NCBI RefSeq assembly: GCF_900177765.1
Contig: NZ_FXWI01000001.1
Location: forward strand, 682,001-746,000
DNA length: 64,000 nt
From: Agreia sp. VKM Ac-1783
GTDB lineage: Bacteria; Actinomycetota; Actinomycetes; Actinomycetales; Microbacteriaceae
Reading direction: 5' to 3'
Position 1 is the stretch's first letter. Every line of letters starts with the position of its first letter. The position numbers were made by a program, and so were the translations under genes. Shown in pieces: positions 50,183 through 58,212 of this stretch. The notes below the pieces were generated by a model that saw nothing but the letters and a program-made list of their open reading frames with translations, was not told the DNA's origin and ran no database searches.

Positions 50183-51139
50183 TCAGGCGAAGCTCAGCAG
50201 CCGGTCCATCAGCAGGGGAGCGTACGGGCGGTCGACCGCGAGCACGACGCGCACGTGCGCTCCACTCTGCGGCGGGTAGCCGTTGTAGAGGCCGCGCATG
50301 TCGCAGATCGTCTGTCCGCGCCCTGGCCCGTCTGTCGCATCCACCGTCACCCGCACGAGCGGGGCGAGGGTCGGAACGACCTCGCCCGTGCTGATCGCCA
50401 CGGCCAGTGGATCGTGGAGCGCGGAGCAGGGACGCCCGAAGACCGAGACGTAGAAGTCGAAGTAGATGCCGAGCATCTCGGCGAGCATCGGCGCGACTGT
50501 GCTGGGCGCCGAGCGCAGCCGCTCGAGATCGCCAGCCTCGATGAGCTGCTCCATGGTGGCGTCGAGTCCGACCATTGTGATGGTCCAGGGCGCGTCGAAT
50601 ACGAGCTCGGCGGCGTGCGGGTCGTTGATGATGTTCGCCTCGGCGACGGGGGAGGCGTTTCCGGGCACTAGCGCGGCGCCACCCATGATCGTGAGATCCC
50701 CGATGAGCTCGGGGAGCCGCGGCTCGAGTTCGAGCGCGAGTGCCAGATTGGTCAACGGGCCGATGGCGATCAGCCGCAGCTCGCCCGGATACTTATGCGC
50801 CATGCGCACGATGAACTCGGCACCGGATTCGGCGAGCGGGTCGACGTGCGACGCGGGCAACTCGACGCCGCCGATGCCGTTGTCGCCGTGGATGTGCGGC
50901 ACTCCGCCGTCGTACTCCGCCATGCGGAAGTGATGCGCGCCGATGGCGACGGGCACGTCGGTGCGTCCGGCAGCGGCGAGCAACCGCAGTGTGTTGTCGG
51001 CTGCCTGCGCGGCCGAGGTATTGCCCGACACGGTCGAGACGCCCACGAGGTTCACCTCGTCATCGCTCAGCAGGTGGAACAGCGCGAGTGCATCATCGAC
51101 CCCGGTGTCGCAGTCGAGCAGGTAGGGGCGTGCGGGCAT
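50183..51139 (-). CDS. nucleoside hydrolase (inosine-uridine preferring type)
   Basis: I start it at the ATG at 51139, directly behind CGGAGGACC and before PYLLDCDTGVDDALALFHLL, the Asp-rich calcium site that stands at the N-terminus in this family; an upstream ATG would add 11 residues. The 318-residue enzyme also has GVSTVSGNTS, IAIGPLTNLALAL, IMGGA and SALHDPLAVA with the catalytic His-Asp pair. It splits ribonucleosides into base and ribose in the cytoplasm and can feed purine bases into the degradation genes around it. The preferred nucleoside is not readable from the sequence. Confidence 0.92.
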   Translation of the reverse strand: MPARPYLLDCDTGVDDALALFHLLSDDEVNLVGVSTVSGNTSAAQAADNTLRLLAAAGRTDVPVAIGAHHFRMAEYDGGVPHIHGDNGIGGVELPASHVDPLAESGAEFIVRMAHKYPGELRLIAIGPLTNLALALELEPRLPELIGDLTIMGGAALVPGNASPVAEANIINDPHAAELVFDAPWTITMVGLDATMEQLIEAGDLERLRSAPSTVAPMLAEMLGIYFDFYVSVFGRPCSALHDPLAVAISTGEVVPTLAPLVRVTVDATDGPGRGQTICDMRGLYNGYPPQSGAHVRVVLAVDRPYAPLLMDRLLSFA

Positions 51140-51239
51140 GGCGGTCCTCCGTGGAGTCGAGCAGGGGTTCACTCGATTATGGCGCGCCCGGTACGAGTCT
51201 CAGACAGCGAACTGACCCTCACGGTTGCAGAATGACGGG

Positions 51240-51554
51240 ATGGGAAAACTCATTCGTGACCGTGTTCCTGACATCGTGCGCGAGGGGGGCCATCACATCG
51301 CGGTGCGGGAGTTGGCGGCGGACGAGTATGCGGCCGCACTGCGCGCGAAGCTCCTCGAGGAAGCGCGCGAGGCGCACGATGCCGCCGGTCGAGCCGCGCT
51401 GCTCGAGGAGCTGGCAGATCTCGCCGAGGTGGCTCTCGCGCTGGCCCAACACGAGGGCATCACCGAGGCGGAGATCCTGAACCAGCGAGCGGCCAAGAAC
51501 CGCAGTCACGGCACTTTCGACGGCAGGCTGTTCTCCACGTCCTACCGCTCGTGA
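51240..51554 (+). CDS. small MazG-like/phosphoribosyl-ATP pyrophosphohydrolase-like protein
   Basis: From the ATG at 51240 the 104-residue protein reads MGKLIRDRVPDIVREGGHHI, then LLEEAREAHDAAG and LLEELADLAEVALALAQHEG. The EExxE and ExxD pattern on two helices is the metal site of the all-alpha NTP pyrophosphatase superfamily. Members remove pyrophosphate from nucleotides, for example to clean the pool. The gene is divergent from the nucleoside hydrolase gene and its end overlaps the convergent MocA-like gene by 13 bases. Exact substrate unknown. Confidence 0.85.
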   Translation: MGKLIRDRVPDIVREGGHHIAVRELAADEYAAALRAKLLEEAREAHDAAGRAALLEELADLAEVALALAQHEGITEAEILNQRAAKNRSHGTFDGRLFSTSYRS

Positions 51555-52162
51555 GTGTCGTCGCGCGAGTCGACGTCCCTGCCGTCGCCGAAGTCTGAGC
51601 AGTCGATCAGCCGAGCCCTGTGCTGCACGAGGTACGGGCGGGCACCGATGTCGCCGGTCACGCTCTCGGACAGCGCGTTCCAGTGTGCGCGGCCGATGAC
51701 CACCGGATGCCCAGGGCGACCCGAGAATGTGGCTTGGCGCAGGGTGTCGCGACCCACGGCATCCGGCTCGGGCGCGATCAGACGCCGTACCTCGGCCGAG
51801 CCGAGCGACGGCACGTCGACCGTCACGATAGCGACGGCGTCGGCCTCGTGCGCGAGGGCCTCGGCGGCGGCCAACCCACTGCGGAGTGATGCCGCCATAC
51901 CCGAGCGCCAACCGTCGGCACGCACGACCTGCACGGTGTCTGCGTCTGGGAAGGAGCGCCGGAGCAGGGCTTCGGCTTCGTCGGCGCGTGCACCGAGAAC
52001 GACGAGCACGGGCGAGCAGCCACCGCCGAGCAAGGCGCGCACGGCATTGGCGAGCCACGACGTGTCGTCGGCCGATTCGACGAGAGCCTTCGGTGTGCCG
52101 AATCGGCTACCGGCACCCGCCGCGAGGACGACCCCGGCAACCGATGCGTGGGCTGTAGACAT
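51542..52162 (-). CDS. MocA-like nucleotidyltransferase (molybdenum cofactor type)
   Basis: The start is the ATG at 52162 (MSTAHASVAGVVLAAGAGSR), giving 206 residues. The GVVLAAGAGSRFGTPKAL opening with catalytic Lys is that of MobA/MocA-type enzymes, and VTVDVPSLG and RPGHPVVIG are typical for MocA, which makes the CMP-linked molybdopterin needed by xanthine dehydrogenase. A purine degradation setting supports MocA, as in Bacillus pucB, but xanthine dehydrogenase genes are not in the window. Other NTP transferases are the alternative. The 3' end overlaps the gene on the other strand. Confidence 0.85.
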   Translation of the reverse strand: MSTAHASVAGVVLAAGAGSRFGTPKALVESADDTSWLANAVRALLGGGCSPVLVVLGARADEAEALLRRSFPDADTVQVVRADGWRSGMAASLRSGLAAAEALAHEADAVAIVTVDVPSLGSAEVRRLIAPEPDAVGRDTLRQATFSGRPGHPVVIGRAHWNALSESVTGDIGARPYLVQHRARLIDCSDFGDGRDVDSRDDTHER

Positions 52163-52258
52163 GGCCTCATCGTAGGCCCGGCTGACGGTGCCTCCGAATA
52201 GAATCGGGGTGTCGCCCGCGCACCACGGCGGGGGCGAACAGTGCCCGAAAGGCCGGTC

Positions 52259-52762
52259 ATGAACGATCACTCTGCCGACCACCTGCGCGTCGACCTGCGC
52301 GCCTGCCTCGCGGTTCCGCGCTGGATCGACGAGGTCGCCAATCAGGCGCCCTTCGCGTCAGTCGACGACCTGCTCGAGGCCGGTCGTGCCGCCGCGAATC
52401 CGCTGACCCGCGATGAAGTCGAGCAGGCGCTCGCCGATCACCCGCGCATCGGCGACAAGCCCGTCGGCGAGGGTGCAGCGCAGACCTTCTCTCGCTCGGA
52501 GCAGGAGTCGCTGGGCGACGACGACGCCGAGACAGCGGCGGCCATCGCCGAGGGCAACGCGATCTACGAGAAGAGATTCGACCGGGTCTTCCTCATCCGC
52601 GCCGCGGGGCGTAGCCGAGCCGAGATCCTCGCCGAGCTGAACCGACGCATCCGCCTCGACGACGACGAGGAGTTCGCCATCGTCGAGCAGCAGCTGAGGG
52701 AGATCGCCCTTCTCCGCCTCGAGAAGACGTTCACCGAGCGTGGCATCGAGCCTGCCGAATGA
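52259..52762 (+). CDS. uraD: OHCU decarboxylase
   Basis: This enzyme decarboxylates 2-oxo-4-hydroxy-4-carboxy-5-ureidoimidazoline to S-allantoin. The 167-residue protein has the HPRIGDKP loop with the catalytic His and EGNAIYEKRFDRVFLIRAAG near residue 100 with the conserved Glu-Arg pair. I prefer the ATG at 52259 behind GAAAGG; an in-frame GTG at 52241 is possible. uraH overlaps its stop by four bases, so the two steps after uricase are made together. Confidence 0.92.
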   Translation: MNDHSADHLRVDLRACLAVPRWIDEVANQAPFASVDDLLEAGRAAANPLTRDEVEQALADHPRIGDKPVGEGAAQTFSRSEQESLGDDDAETAAAIAEGNAIYEKRFDRVFLIRAAGRSRAEILAELNRRIRLDDDEEFAIVEQQLREIALLRLEKTFTERGIEPAE

Positions 52763-53103
52763 GCGGCCGCAGCCACATCACCAGCCACGTTCTCGACGCG
52801 GCGACGGGAACGCCCGCGGCCGGAGTGCCGGTCATCCTGTCGCAGCTCGACGGTGACGTGTGGCGAGTGCTCGCCGAAGCGGTGACGGATGCCGATGGCC
52901 GCGTCTCGCAGTTCGGCCCCGAGAGCGTACCGGTCGGCCGCTACAGGGTCACCTTCGATACACAGGCGTACTTCGCCTCGATCGGGCAGTCGGCGTTCTA
53001 CCCCGAGGTGCAGGTGGTGTTCGAACTGGCAGATGGCGAGGCGCACTATCACGTGCCCCTTCTGCTGAGCCCGTTCGCCTATTCGACGTACCGGGGCAGC
53101 TGA
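52759..53103 (+). CDS. uraH: 5-hydroxyisourate hydrolase
   Basis: The 114-residue transthyretin-like enzyme opens with SHITSHVLDAATGTPAAGVP and ends in YRGS, the family's C-terminal signature. The catalytic His residues are in HITSHVLD and YHVPLLL, with the Arg in a VGRYRV strand. It hydrolyses 5-hydroxyisourate, the uricase product, to OHCU. It is coupled to uraD by ATGA. A large hairpin separates it from the convergent guanine deaminase gene. Confidence 0.96.
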   Translation: MSGRSHITSHVLDAATGTPAAGVPVILSQLDGDVWRVLAEAVTDADGRVSQFGPESVPVGRYRVTFDTQAYFASIGQSAFYPEVQVVFELADGEAHYHVPLLLSPFAYSTYRGS

Positions 53104-53110
53104 CGTCTGG

Positions 53111-53181
53111 GCCGAGCGCGCCGTTATCGGGTGAACGCGCGCTCCCTGACGGCGCTCTCGCCCGGTAAAGGCGCGCTCGGC
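53111..53181. terminator. large hairpin between convergent uraH and guaD
   Basis: GCCGAGCGCGCC (53111-53122) is matched perfectly by GGCGCGCTCGGC (53170-53181), with further imperfect pairing inside. It fills the 104-base gap between two gene ends and probably stops or stabilises both transcripts. Confidence 0.65.
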
Positions 53182-53207
53182 GAGAGGCTGCGCTGACAGC
53201 GGGCGAA

Positions 53208-54614
53208 CTACTCGGGCGCCACCACTCGCTTGCCCTGCACGTAGACGCCCGCGATCGCCGGCTCGCGCAGTCCCATGAGCAGCGCGAACAGTTCGCGCTC
53301 GGTGTCTGCCCGCTCATCCTCTGAGCGCACGCGCCCCTCGAGCAGCATCGACAGCGGCTCCCAGCGCTCGGGGTCGATCAGCAAGAAGTCCGCGTCCTTG
53401 CCCACGTCGAGGTTGCCGAAGCGCTCCTCCATGTCGAGCGCCCGAGCCCCGGCGAGGGTGCCGGTGAACAGCAGCTCTGCCGAATGGAGCGACACGCTCG
53501 CGTCGTCGGGCTCGCTGATGTGCACCTTGAACGCGTCGTTCAGCACCCGCGAGATGAGCCACTCATCACCCGCGCCCACGTCGCTTCCGAGCGCGACTGT
53601 TACGCCAGAGTCCGTCGTGCGCTTCCACGGCATCGTGCCCGATCCGAGAAACTGCTGCGACGTCGGGCAGTGTGCGATCGACGATCCGGTCTCCGCGAGC
53701 CGAGACAGCTCGGCGGACGTGCAGTGCACCGCGTGCGCGAAGATGCTGCGCCGACCGAGCAGTGACGAACCGCCCACCTCGGACCCTCGCAGAAACCGCC
53801 CGTCGTACGTGTCGAGGTAGCTCGTCGTCTCATAGACCGCCTTCACCGCGGCGATCTCTCCGCCCACGACGCTGTCGTTCTCGCTGAGGTGGCTGTGGAA
53901 GTACACGCCAGAGGAACGCACCTCGTCGTACAGCTCGCCGAGCGCGCGCAGGGTCTCCCGCGTCACCGACAGGCTGAACCGGGGCACGATCGCGACCTGG
54001 ATGCGCGCTGTCGCTGCGTCGCCGGTGTCGACGGCGTGCCACCGCTCGATCTCGTCACGCACCAGAGCGAGCGCCTCGGCCTCGCCGGTGATCAAGGCAC
54101 TCGCCGACTCCGGTCCCACGGTCTGGATGCCGCGGCCCGACACGACGCGCAGCCCGGCATCCCGCGTGGTGCGGAAGAGGGCATCCTGAGCGTGCGGAAA
54201 CGCGGAGCCGAAGACCATGGCGGCTGTCGTTCCGACGGCGACGCGGCGACGGGTGAAGTCGCGCGCGATGCGCTCGGCGAAGTCGGGGTCGGCGAGCCGC
54301 GATTCGGCCGGAAAGATGCAGTTGTCGAGCCACTCCAGTAGCTGGCCGCCGCCGTAGGAGTCGGTGGAGTACGTCTGCGGAAAGTGCAGGTGCGCGTCGA
54401 CGAAGCCCGGCACGATGTATCCGCCCCGGTTGTCGACGACGGATGCGCCATCGAACGTCGGCGGCAGGTCTCGGGCCGCGCCGATCCATTCGATCGTGCC
54501 GGCGTCGGATACGACCAGCGCGCCGTCGGGAAGCGACGCGAGGTGCTCGCGCGCATCGGCAACGGTGGGGGAGCCTGCGACGTGAAAGATGTGGCCGAGG
54601 TAGGTGGTGCTCAC
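53208..54614 (-). CDS. guaD: guanine deaminase
   Basis: I start it at the GTG at 54614, just past the uricase stop, with STTYLGHIFHVAG next; longer open frame upstream is in the uricase gene. The 468-residue amidohydrolase has the metal sites VDAHLHFPQT, FHSHLSEN and FAHAVHCT and the Asp in LGSDVGAG. The pattern with PQT after the first His pair and the SEN motif is that of guanine deaminase, which turns guanine into xanthine. Related deaminases such as 8-oxoguanine deaminase cannot be fully excluded. It is the last gene of a minus-strand purine operon after allantoinase and uricase. Confidence 0.88.
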   Translation of the reverse strand: MSTTYLGHIFHVAGSPTVADAREHLASLPDGALVVSDAGTIEWIGAARDLPPTFDGASVVDNRGGYIVPGFVDAHLHFPQTYSTDSYGGGQLLEWLDNCIFPAESRLADPDFAERIARDFTRRRVAVGTTAAMVFGSAFPHAQDALFRTTRDAGLRVVSGRGIQTVGPESASALITGEAEALALVRDEIERWHAVDTGDAATARIQVAIVPRFSLSVTRETLRALGELYDEVRSSGVYFHSHLSENDSVVGGEIAAVKAVYETTSYLDTYDGRFLRGSEVGGSSLLGRRSIFAHAVHCTSAELSRLAETGSSIAHCPTSQQFLGSGTMPWKRTTDSGVTVALGSDVGAGDEWLISRVLNDAFKVHISEPDDASVSLHSAELLFTGTLAGARALDMEERFGNLDVGKDADFLLIDPERWEPLSMLLEGRVRSEDERADTERELFALLMGLREPAIAGVYVQGKRVVAPE

Positions 54615-54621
54615 GGGGTGT

Positions 54622-55542
54622 CTACGCGAGGTTCGCCGCGGGCGTCCACGCGGGGCCGGCATCCGGTGCGTCGTCGCGCATGACGGTGGCCTGGATGAGC
54701 CCGTAGGGGCGGTCGTCGGCGTGGAAGACCTCGTTGTTGTTCTCGACCCCGAAGGTCTCGAGGTTGTAGAGGAAGTGATGTTTGTTGGGCGCCGAGAACT
54801 TGATCTCGGCGATGAACGCATACTCCTCGAGCACAGCCTTGCCCATCTCATAGAGCGTCTGCTGCAGGGCCAGCGACTGGATGGTCGCGAACTTCTTGAT
54901 GAGGATGCGCTTCACTCCGGCGTAGACGTCGTTCCAGTCGATGTCCTCCCACGCGACTCCGGTCCCGGCGAAGCGCCACTGCGCGACGAGGGCGGTGGCC
55001 ATCACACGATCGGTGGTGGGCTCGAGCAAGGTGTACTCGTCTTTGAGGAAGCCGTGGAACTCGCTGCCCGTCGACTTGAGGATGACCAGGTCTTTGAGGC
55101 CGCCGATGACCCAGGTCTTCTGCTCGGCTCCCTTTCCCTCGACCGTGATGGAGGCGGTGCGCACCTCCTGCCCCAGGCGCACGAAGGTGTGCTCGTGCTC
55201 CTCGCCGTCGACGACGGCGTGCTCCCAGGCATACTCCTCGATCTCGACGCGCGCGCCCTCGACCGGAACGACATCGTCGACGAAGTGCCGAGCCAGCTCG
55301 AGGCCGTATGCCTCGATCGAGGAGACACCCTTCTCTTTGGCATAGGAGTACGCGGTCTGCTTCTGCGTGTCGGTGGGCAGCACCTGTGACTGGTCGCCCA
55401 CGAGGTGGGCCGCAGAGAAATCTCCGCGCAGGGCCGTCGACACGTTCAGGTCGCGGATCTCATGGCGTGCGGAGTCGCGCGTGATGCGCACCACGCGGTT
55501 CTCTGCCTTGCCGTACTGATTGGGTCCGAGAACGATGGCCAT
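54622..55542 (-). CDS. pucL: urate oxidase (uricase)
   Basis: The 306-residue cofactor-free oxidase starts MAIVLGPNQYGKAENRVV, with the catalytic Lys in YGK. It has LPTDTQKQTAYSYAKEKG with the catalytic Thr, and later SLALQQTLYEMG, then SAPNKHHFLYNL with the His of the active site. It converts urate and oxygen to 5-hydroxyisourate and hydrogen peroxide. The ATG at 55542 follows AGGAGC. It sits between allantoinase and guanine deaminase genes with small gaps (47 and 7 bases), all read as one minus-strand unit. Confidence 0.96.
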   Translation of the reverse strand: MAIVLGPNQYGKAENRVVRITRDSARHEIRDLNVSTALRGDFSAAHLVGDQSQVLPTDTQKQTAYSYAKEKGVSSIEAYGLELARHFVDDVVPVEGARVEIEEYAWEHAVVDGEEHEHTFVRLGQEVRTASITVEGKGAEQKTWVIGGLKDLVILKSTGSEFHGFLKDEYTLLEPTTDRVMATALVAQWRFAGTGVAWEDIDWNDVYAGVKRILIKKFATIQSLALQQTLYEMGKAVLEEYAFIAEIKFSAPNKHHFLYNLETFGVENNNEVFHADDRPYGLIQATVMRDDAPDAGPAWTPAANLA

Positions 55543-55589
55543 GGTGTGCTCCTGCGGTCGAAAAGGGTGAGTAGAGGTCGGTTGTCGCG

Positions 55590-56951
55590 TCAGACGCGCG
55601 CGAGCAGCCGGCCGGTGGGTGTGGATGCGGACGCCTCGGCGACCGCGCCGCTCGTGTAGACCGGCACGCCGGCCAGCCACGTGACGGCGACCAGGCCGGT
55701 CAGCTCGGATCCGTCGAAGGCCGAGACCTTGTTCTTGTGCAGCAGTGTGTCGGCGCTCGCGGTGAACGTGGCGTCGGGCGCGAAGGCCACGAGGTCGGCG
55801 GCGGCGCCCACCTCGATGCGGCCCTTCTGCGGGAGCCCGGCGAAGCGGGCCGTCTTGGTAGACATCCAATCGACGACCGTCTCGAGCGGGATGCCGCGCG
55901 CGCGGGCGCCCGTCCACACGGCGCTGAAGCTGAGCTGGAGGCCCGAGATGCCGCCCCAGGCGAGTTCGAAGTCGCCGCCGTGGGCGAACTTGAGCTCCTT
56001 GGTCGAGGGGGAGTGGTCGGAGGCGACGATGTCGATGAGCCCCGACTCGAGCGCCTGCCAGAGCAGCTCGCGGTTGCCCGCGTCGCGGATCGGAGGGCAG
56101 CACTTGAATTGCGTGCCTCCGTCGGGAATGCCCTCGGCCGAGAAGCTCAGGTAGTGCGGGCAGGTCTCGACCGTGATCGGAAGCCCCTCGGCCTTGGCCG
56201 CCTCGATCTGCGGAAGCGCGCGGGCGCTCGAGAGATGCAGAATGTGGGCTCGCACTCCGGTGACGCGCACCGCCTCGATCACATGCGCGATCGCGTCTTC
56301 CTCGGCGAGGTCGGGGCGACTGGCCACGAAGTCGAGGTATCCGGTGCCGCCGTGGCTATCGCTCTTGTCGAGCACGGCGGGATCTTCGGCGTGAACGATG
56401 AGCAGACCGCCGAACTCCGAGATCTCGAGGGCGGCGGCGAAGAGCTGCTCGGTCTCGAGGTGGGGGAACTCGTCGACGCCGGAGGGCGACAGGAACGCTT
56501 TGAAGCCGAACGCTCCGGCGTCGTGCACCTGCTTCAGCGATCCGAGACTCGACGGGATCGCGCCGCCCCAGAACCCTACGTCGACCGTGGCCTGCGGGCC
56601 AGCCGCCTGGCGCTTGAGCTCCAGCGCCTCGACCGTGGTGGTCGGCGGGATGCTGTTCAGAGGCATGTCGATGATGGTGGTCACTCCGCCCGCGGCAGCC
56701 GCGCGGGTTGCGCTGGCGAAGCCCTCCCAGTCTGTGCGGCCGGGTTCGTTCACGTGCACGTGGGTGTCGACGATGCCCGGAATGAGAACCTGGTCGCCGG
56801 GCAGCGTGACGGTCTCTGCGGCGTCGAACGACGCATCCAGGTCTGCGATTGCGACGATCACGCCGCCAGCCGTGGCGACCGACGCGGAGCGGAACTCGCC
56901 ATCGATCAGTACCCTCTCGGCCTTCACGACCAGGTCGTAGCTGTCTGGCAT
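55590..56951 (-). CDS. allB: allantoinase
   Basis: The 453-residue cyclic amidohydrolase has PGIVDTHVHVNEPGRTDWEG with the first metal His pair, FGFKAFLSPSG with the carboxylated lysine, the His ligands in IVHAEDP and AHILHLSSA, and IVASDHSPS with the catalytic Asp. DTHVHVNEPGRT is the allantoinase-specific form. It opens allantoin to allantoate for AllC. It is first in the minus-strand operon with uricase and guanine deaminase; the 177-base region to the divergent gene at 57129 holds a 12-base palindrome. Confidence 0.95.
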   Translation of the reverse strand: MPDSYDLVVKAERVLIDGEFRSASVATAGGVIVAIADLDASFDAAETVTLPGDQVLIPGIVDTHVHVNEPGRTDWEGFASATRAAAAGGVTTIIDMPLNSIPPTTTVEALELKRQAAGPQATVDVGFWGGAIPSSLGSLKQVHDAGAFGFKAFLSPSGVDEFPHLETEQLFAAALEISEFGGLLIVHAEDPAVLDKSDSHGGTGYLDFVASRPDLAEEDAIAHVIEAVRVTGVRAHILHLSSARALPQIEAAKAEGLPITVETCPHYLSFSAEGIPDGGTQFKCCPPIRDAGNRELLWQALESGLIDIVASDHSPSTKELKFAHGGDFELAWGGISGLQLSFSAVWTGARARGIPLETVVDWMSTKTARFAGLPQKGRIEVGAAADLVAFAPDATFTASADTLLHKNKVSAFDGSELTGLVAVTWLAGVPVYTSGAVAEASASTPTGRLLARV

Positions 56952-57037
56952 GGCGTCGTCGTCTCCTTGGTTCTTCGGCGGTCGTATCGACGAATCAAGC
57001 CTAGTGATGGGGTGTCCACCGCCGAGGCAGGTTCGGA

Positions 57038-57049
57038 AACACCCGTGTT
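57038..57049. promoter_or_regulatory. palindrome AACACCCGTGTT between divergent allB and MTHFR-like gene
   Basis: A perfect 12-base palindrome midway between the allantoinase operon and the oppositely directed gene. A second small dyad, GATGAAACATC, lies at about 57088. Either may be an operator shared by the two directions; the regulator is unknown. Confidence 0.35.
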
Positions 57050-57128
57050 ACACGCCGGAGCTAACATGAAATATTCGCATCACCGCTGATGAAACATCTG
57101 CAGTGTGCGACCGGTCGGAAGGACCTTC

Positions 57129-58172
57129 GTGGAATCGCTTCTCAGCCCTGCGGCCGCGCACGCCGGATGCCCGAAAAGCATGGAGTACGGGCCGTGCGGC
57201 GGAGTCGGATTCGACGGGAGCTGCGAAGTCGGAGATTTCCGCTGCGTCTTCCTCGACGACCCTCTCGTGACATGGCACGGCGGCGCTTCGGCCGAGCCCG
57301 AGGTCGTGCCGCGCTCATCCGGCGCCGTCGAGATGATGGCGTTGATGAAGGCCAGGCCGATCGTCGTGGCCGACTTTCCGGCCAAGGCTATGGATGCCGA
57401 GTCGTTGGCAGAGTGCGCGGCCCTGCTCGCCGGCCCCGTCGATGCTGCGCTGGCCGGCGACGTCGGTCATGCGCGGGTGCAGTTCTCGCCGAGCTACCGG
57501 GCGTCGCTCATCCGCGCTGCGGGCCTGCAGGTCTGGACGGGTATCAACTGCCGCGACCGCAATCGCGTCGCGATCGAGGGCGAGCTCGCGGGGCTCGCGC
57601 ACATCGGAGTCGCCGGGGTGCACTGCGTGACCGGCGACCACACGCTGCTCGGCGGGCGCCCCGATGCGGCACCTGTCTTCGATCTCGACTCGACTCAGGT
57701 CGCAGCGTTGGCGCGTGCCGCGGGCCACTTGGTATCGGTGGGGGAGTCGCCGACGACGCCGCCCGTCGAGTTGCGCGCCGCCCGGCTGCTCGAGAAGACC
57801 CGCGCGGGTGCCGATGTCTGTTTCGTGAATCACTGTGGTGGCGTGGATGCCGTGGGCCGGTTCGTGCGCGAATCGCACGACGTCGGAGTCACGGCCGGGT
57901 TCATCCCGTGTGTGCCGATGGTGACGGATCATTCGAGCGCGCGGCTGCTGCAGTCGTTCCCGTCGCTCGTGCTGCCCGAGGGATATCTGGAGCGCATCCT
58001 GTCGGCTGCGGATCCGCGCGAGGAGGGCATCAGCGCGTCAGTCGAGTTGAGCCTGCAGCTGCTCGAGATCGAGGGAGTCGCCGGGGTGAATCTGTCGGGC
58101 GGGGCGGGCGTCGGCCGCGAGGCGGAGTTCGCGATCGCGCTCGCGGAGACGGCCCAGCGCCTGGCTCTCTGA
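57129..58172 (+). CDS. methylenetetrahydrofolate reductase-like protein
   Basis: I choose the GTG at 57129 because GGAAGGA (57117-57123) precedes it; an in-frame GTG at 57105 lacks a site. The 347-residue protein begins with the CPKSMEYGPCGGVGFDGSCE cysteine motif that normally stands at the C-terminus of methylenetetrahydrofolate reductases or as a separate partner, then a TIM barrel with WTGINCRDRNRVAIEGEL and GVHCVTGDHTLLGG, the MTHFR folate and flavin region. It may reduce or oxidise a one-carbon unit on folate. Adjacent purine degradation genes yield glycine, a one-carbon donor, so a link is conceivable but unproved. Confidence 0.82.
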   Translation: MESLLSPAAAHAGCPKSMEYGPCGGVGFDGSCEVGDFRCVFLDDPLVTWHGGASAEPEVVPRSSGAVEMMALMKARPIVVADFPAKAMDAESLAECAALLAGPVDAALAGDVGHARVQFSPSYRASLIRAAGLQVWTGINCRDRNRVAIEGELAGLAHIGVAGVHCVTGDHTLLGGRPDAAPVFDLDSTQVAALARAAGHLVSVGESPTTPPVELRAARLLEKTRAGADVCFVNHCGGVDAVGRFVRESHDVGVTAGFIPCVPMVTDHSSARLLQSFPSLVLPEGYLERILSAADPREEGISASVELSLQLLEIEGVAGVNLSGGAGVGREAEFAIALAETAQRLAL

Positions 58173-58212
58173 CGTGCGGTGGCGTTTGTGCCCGTGCCTC
58201 GTGCCGATCGTT

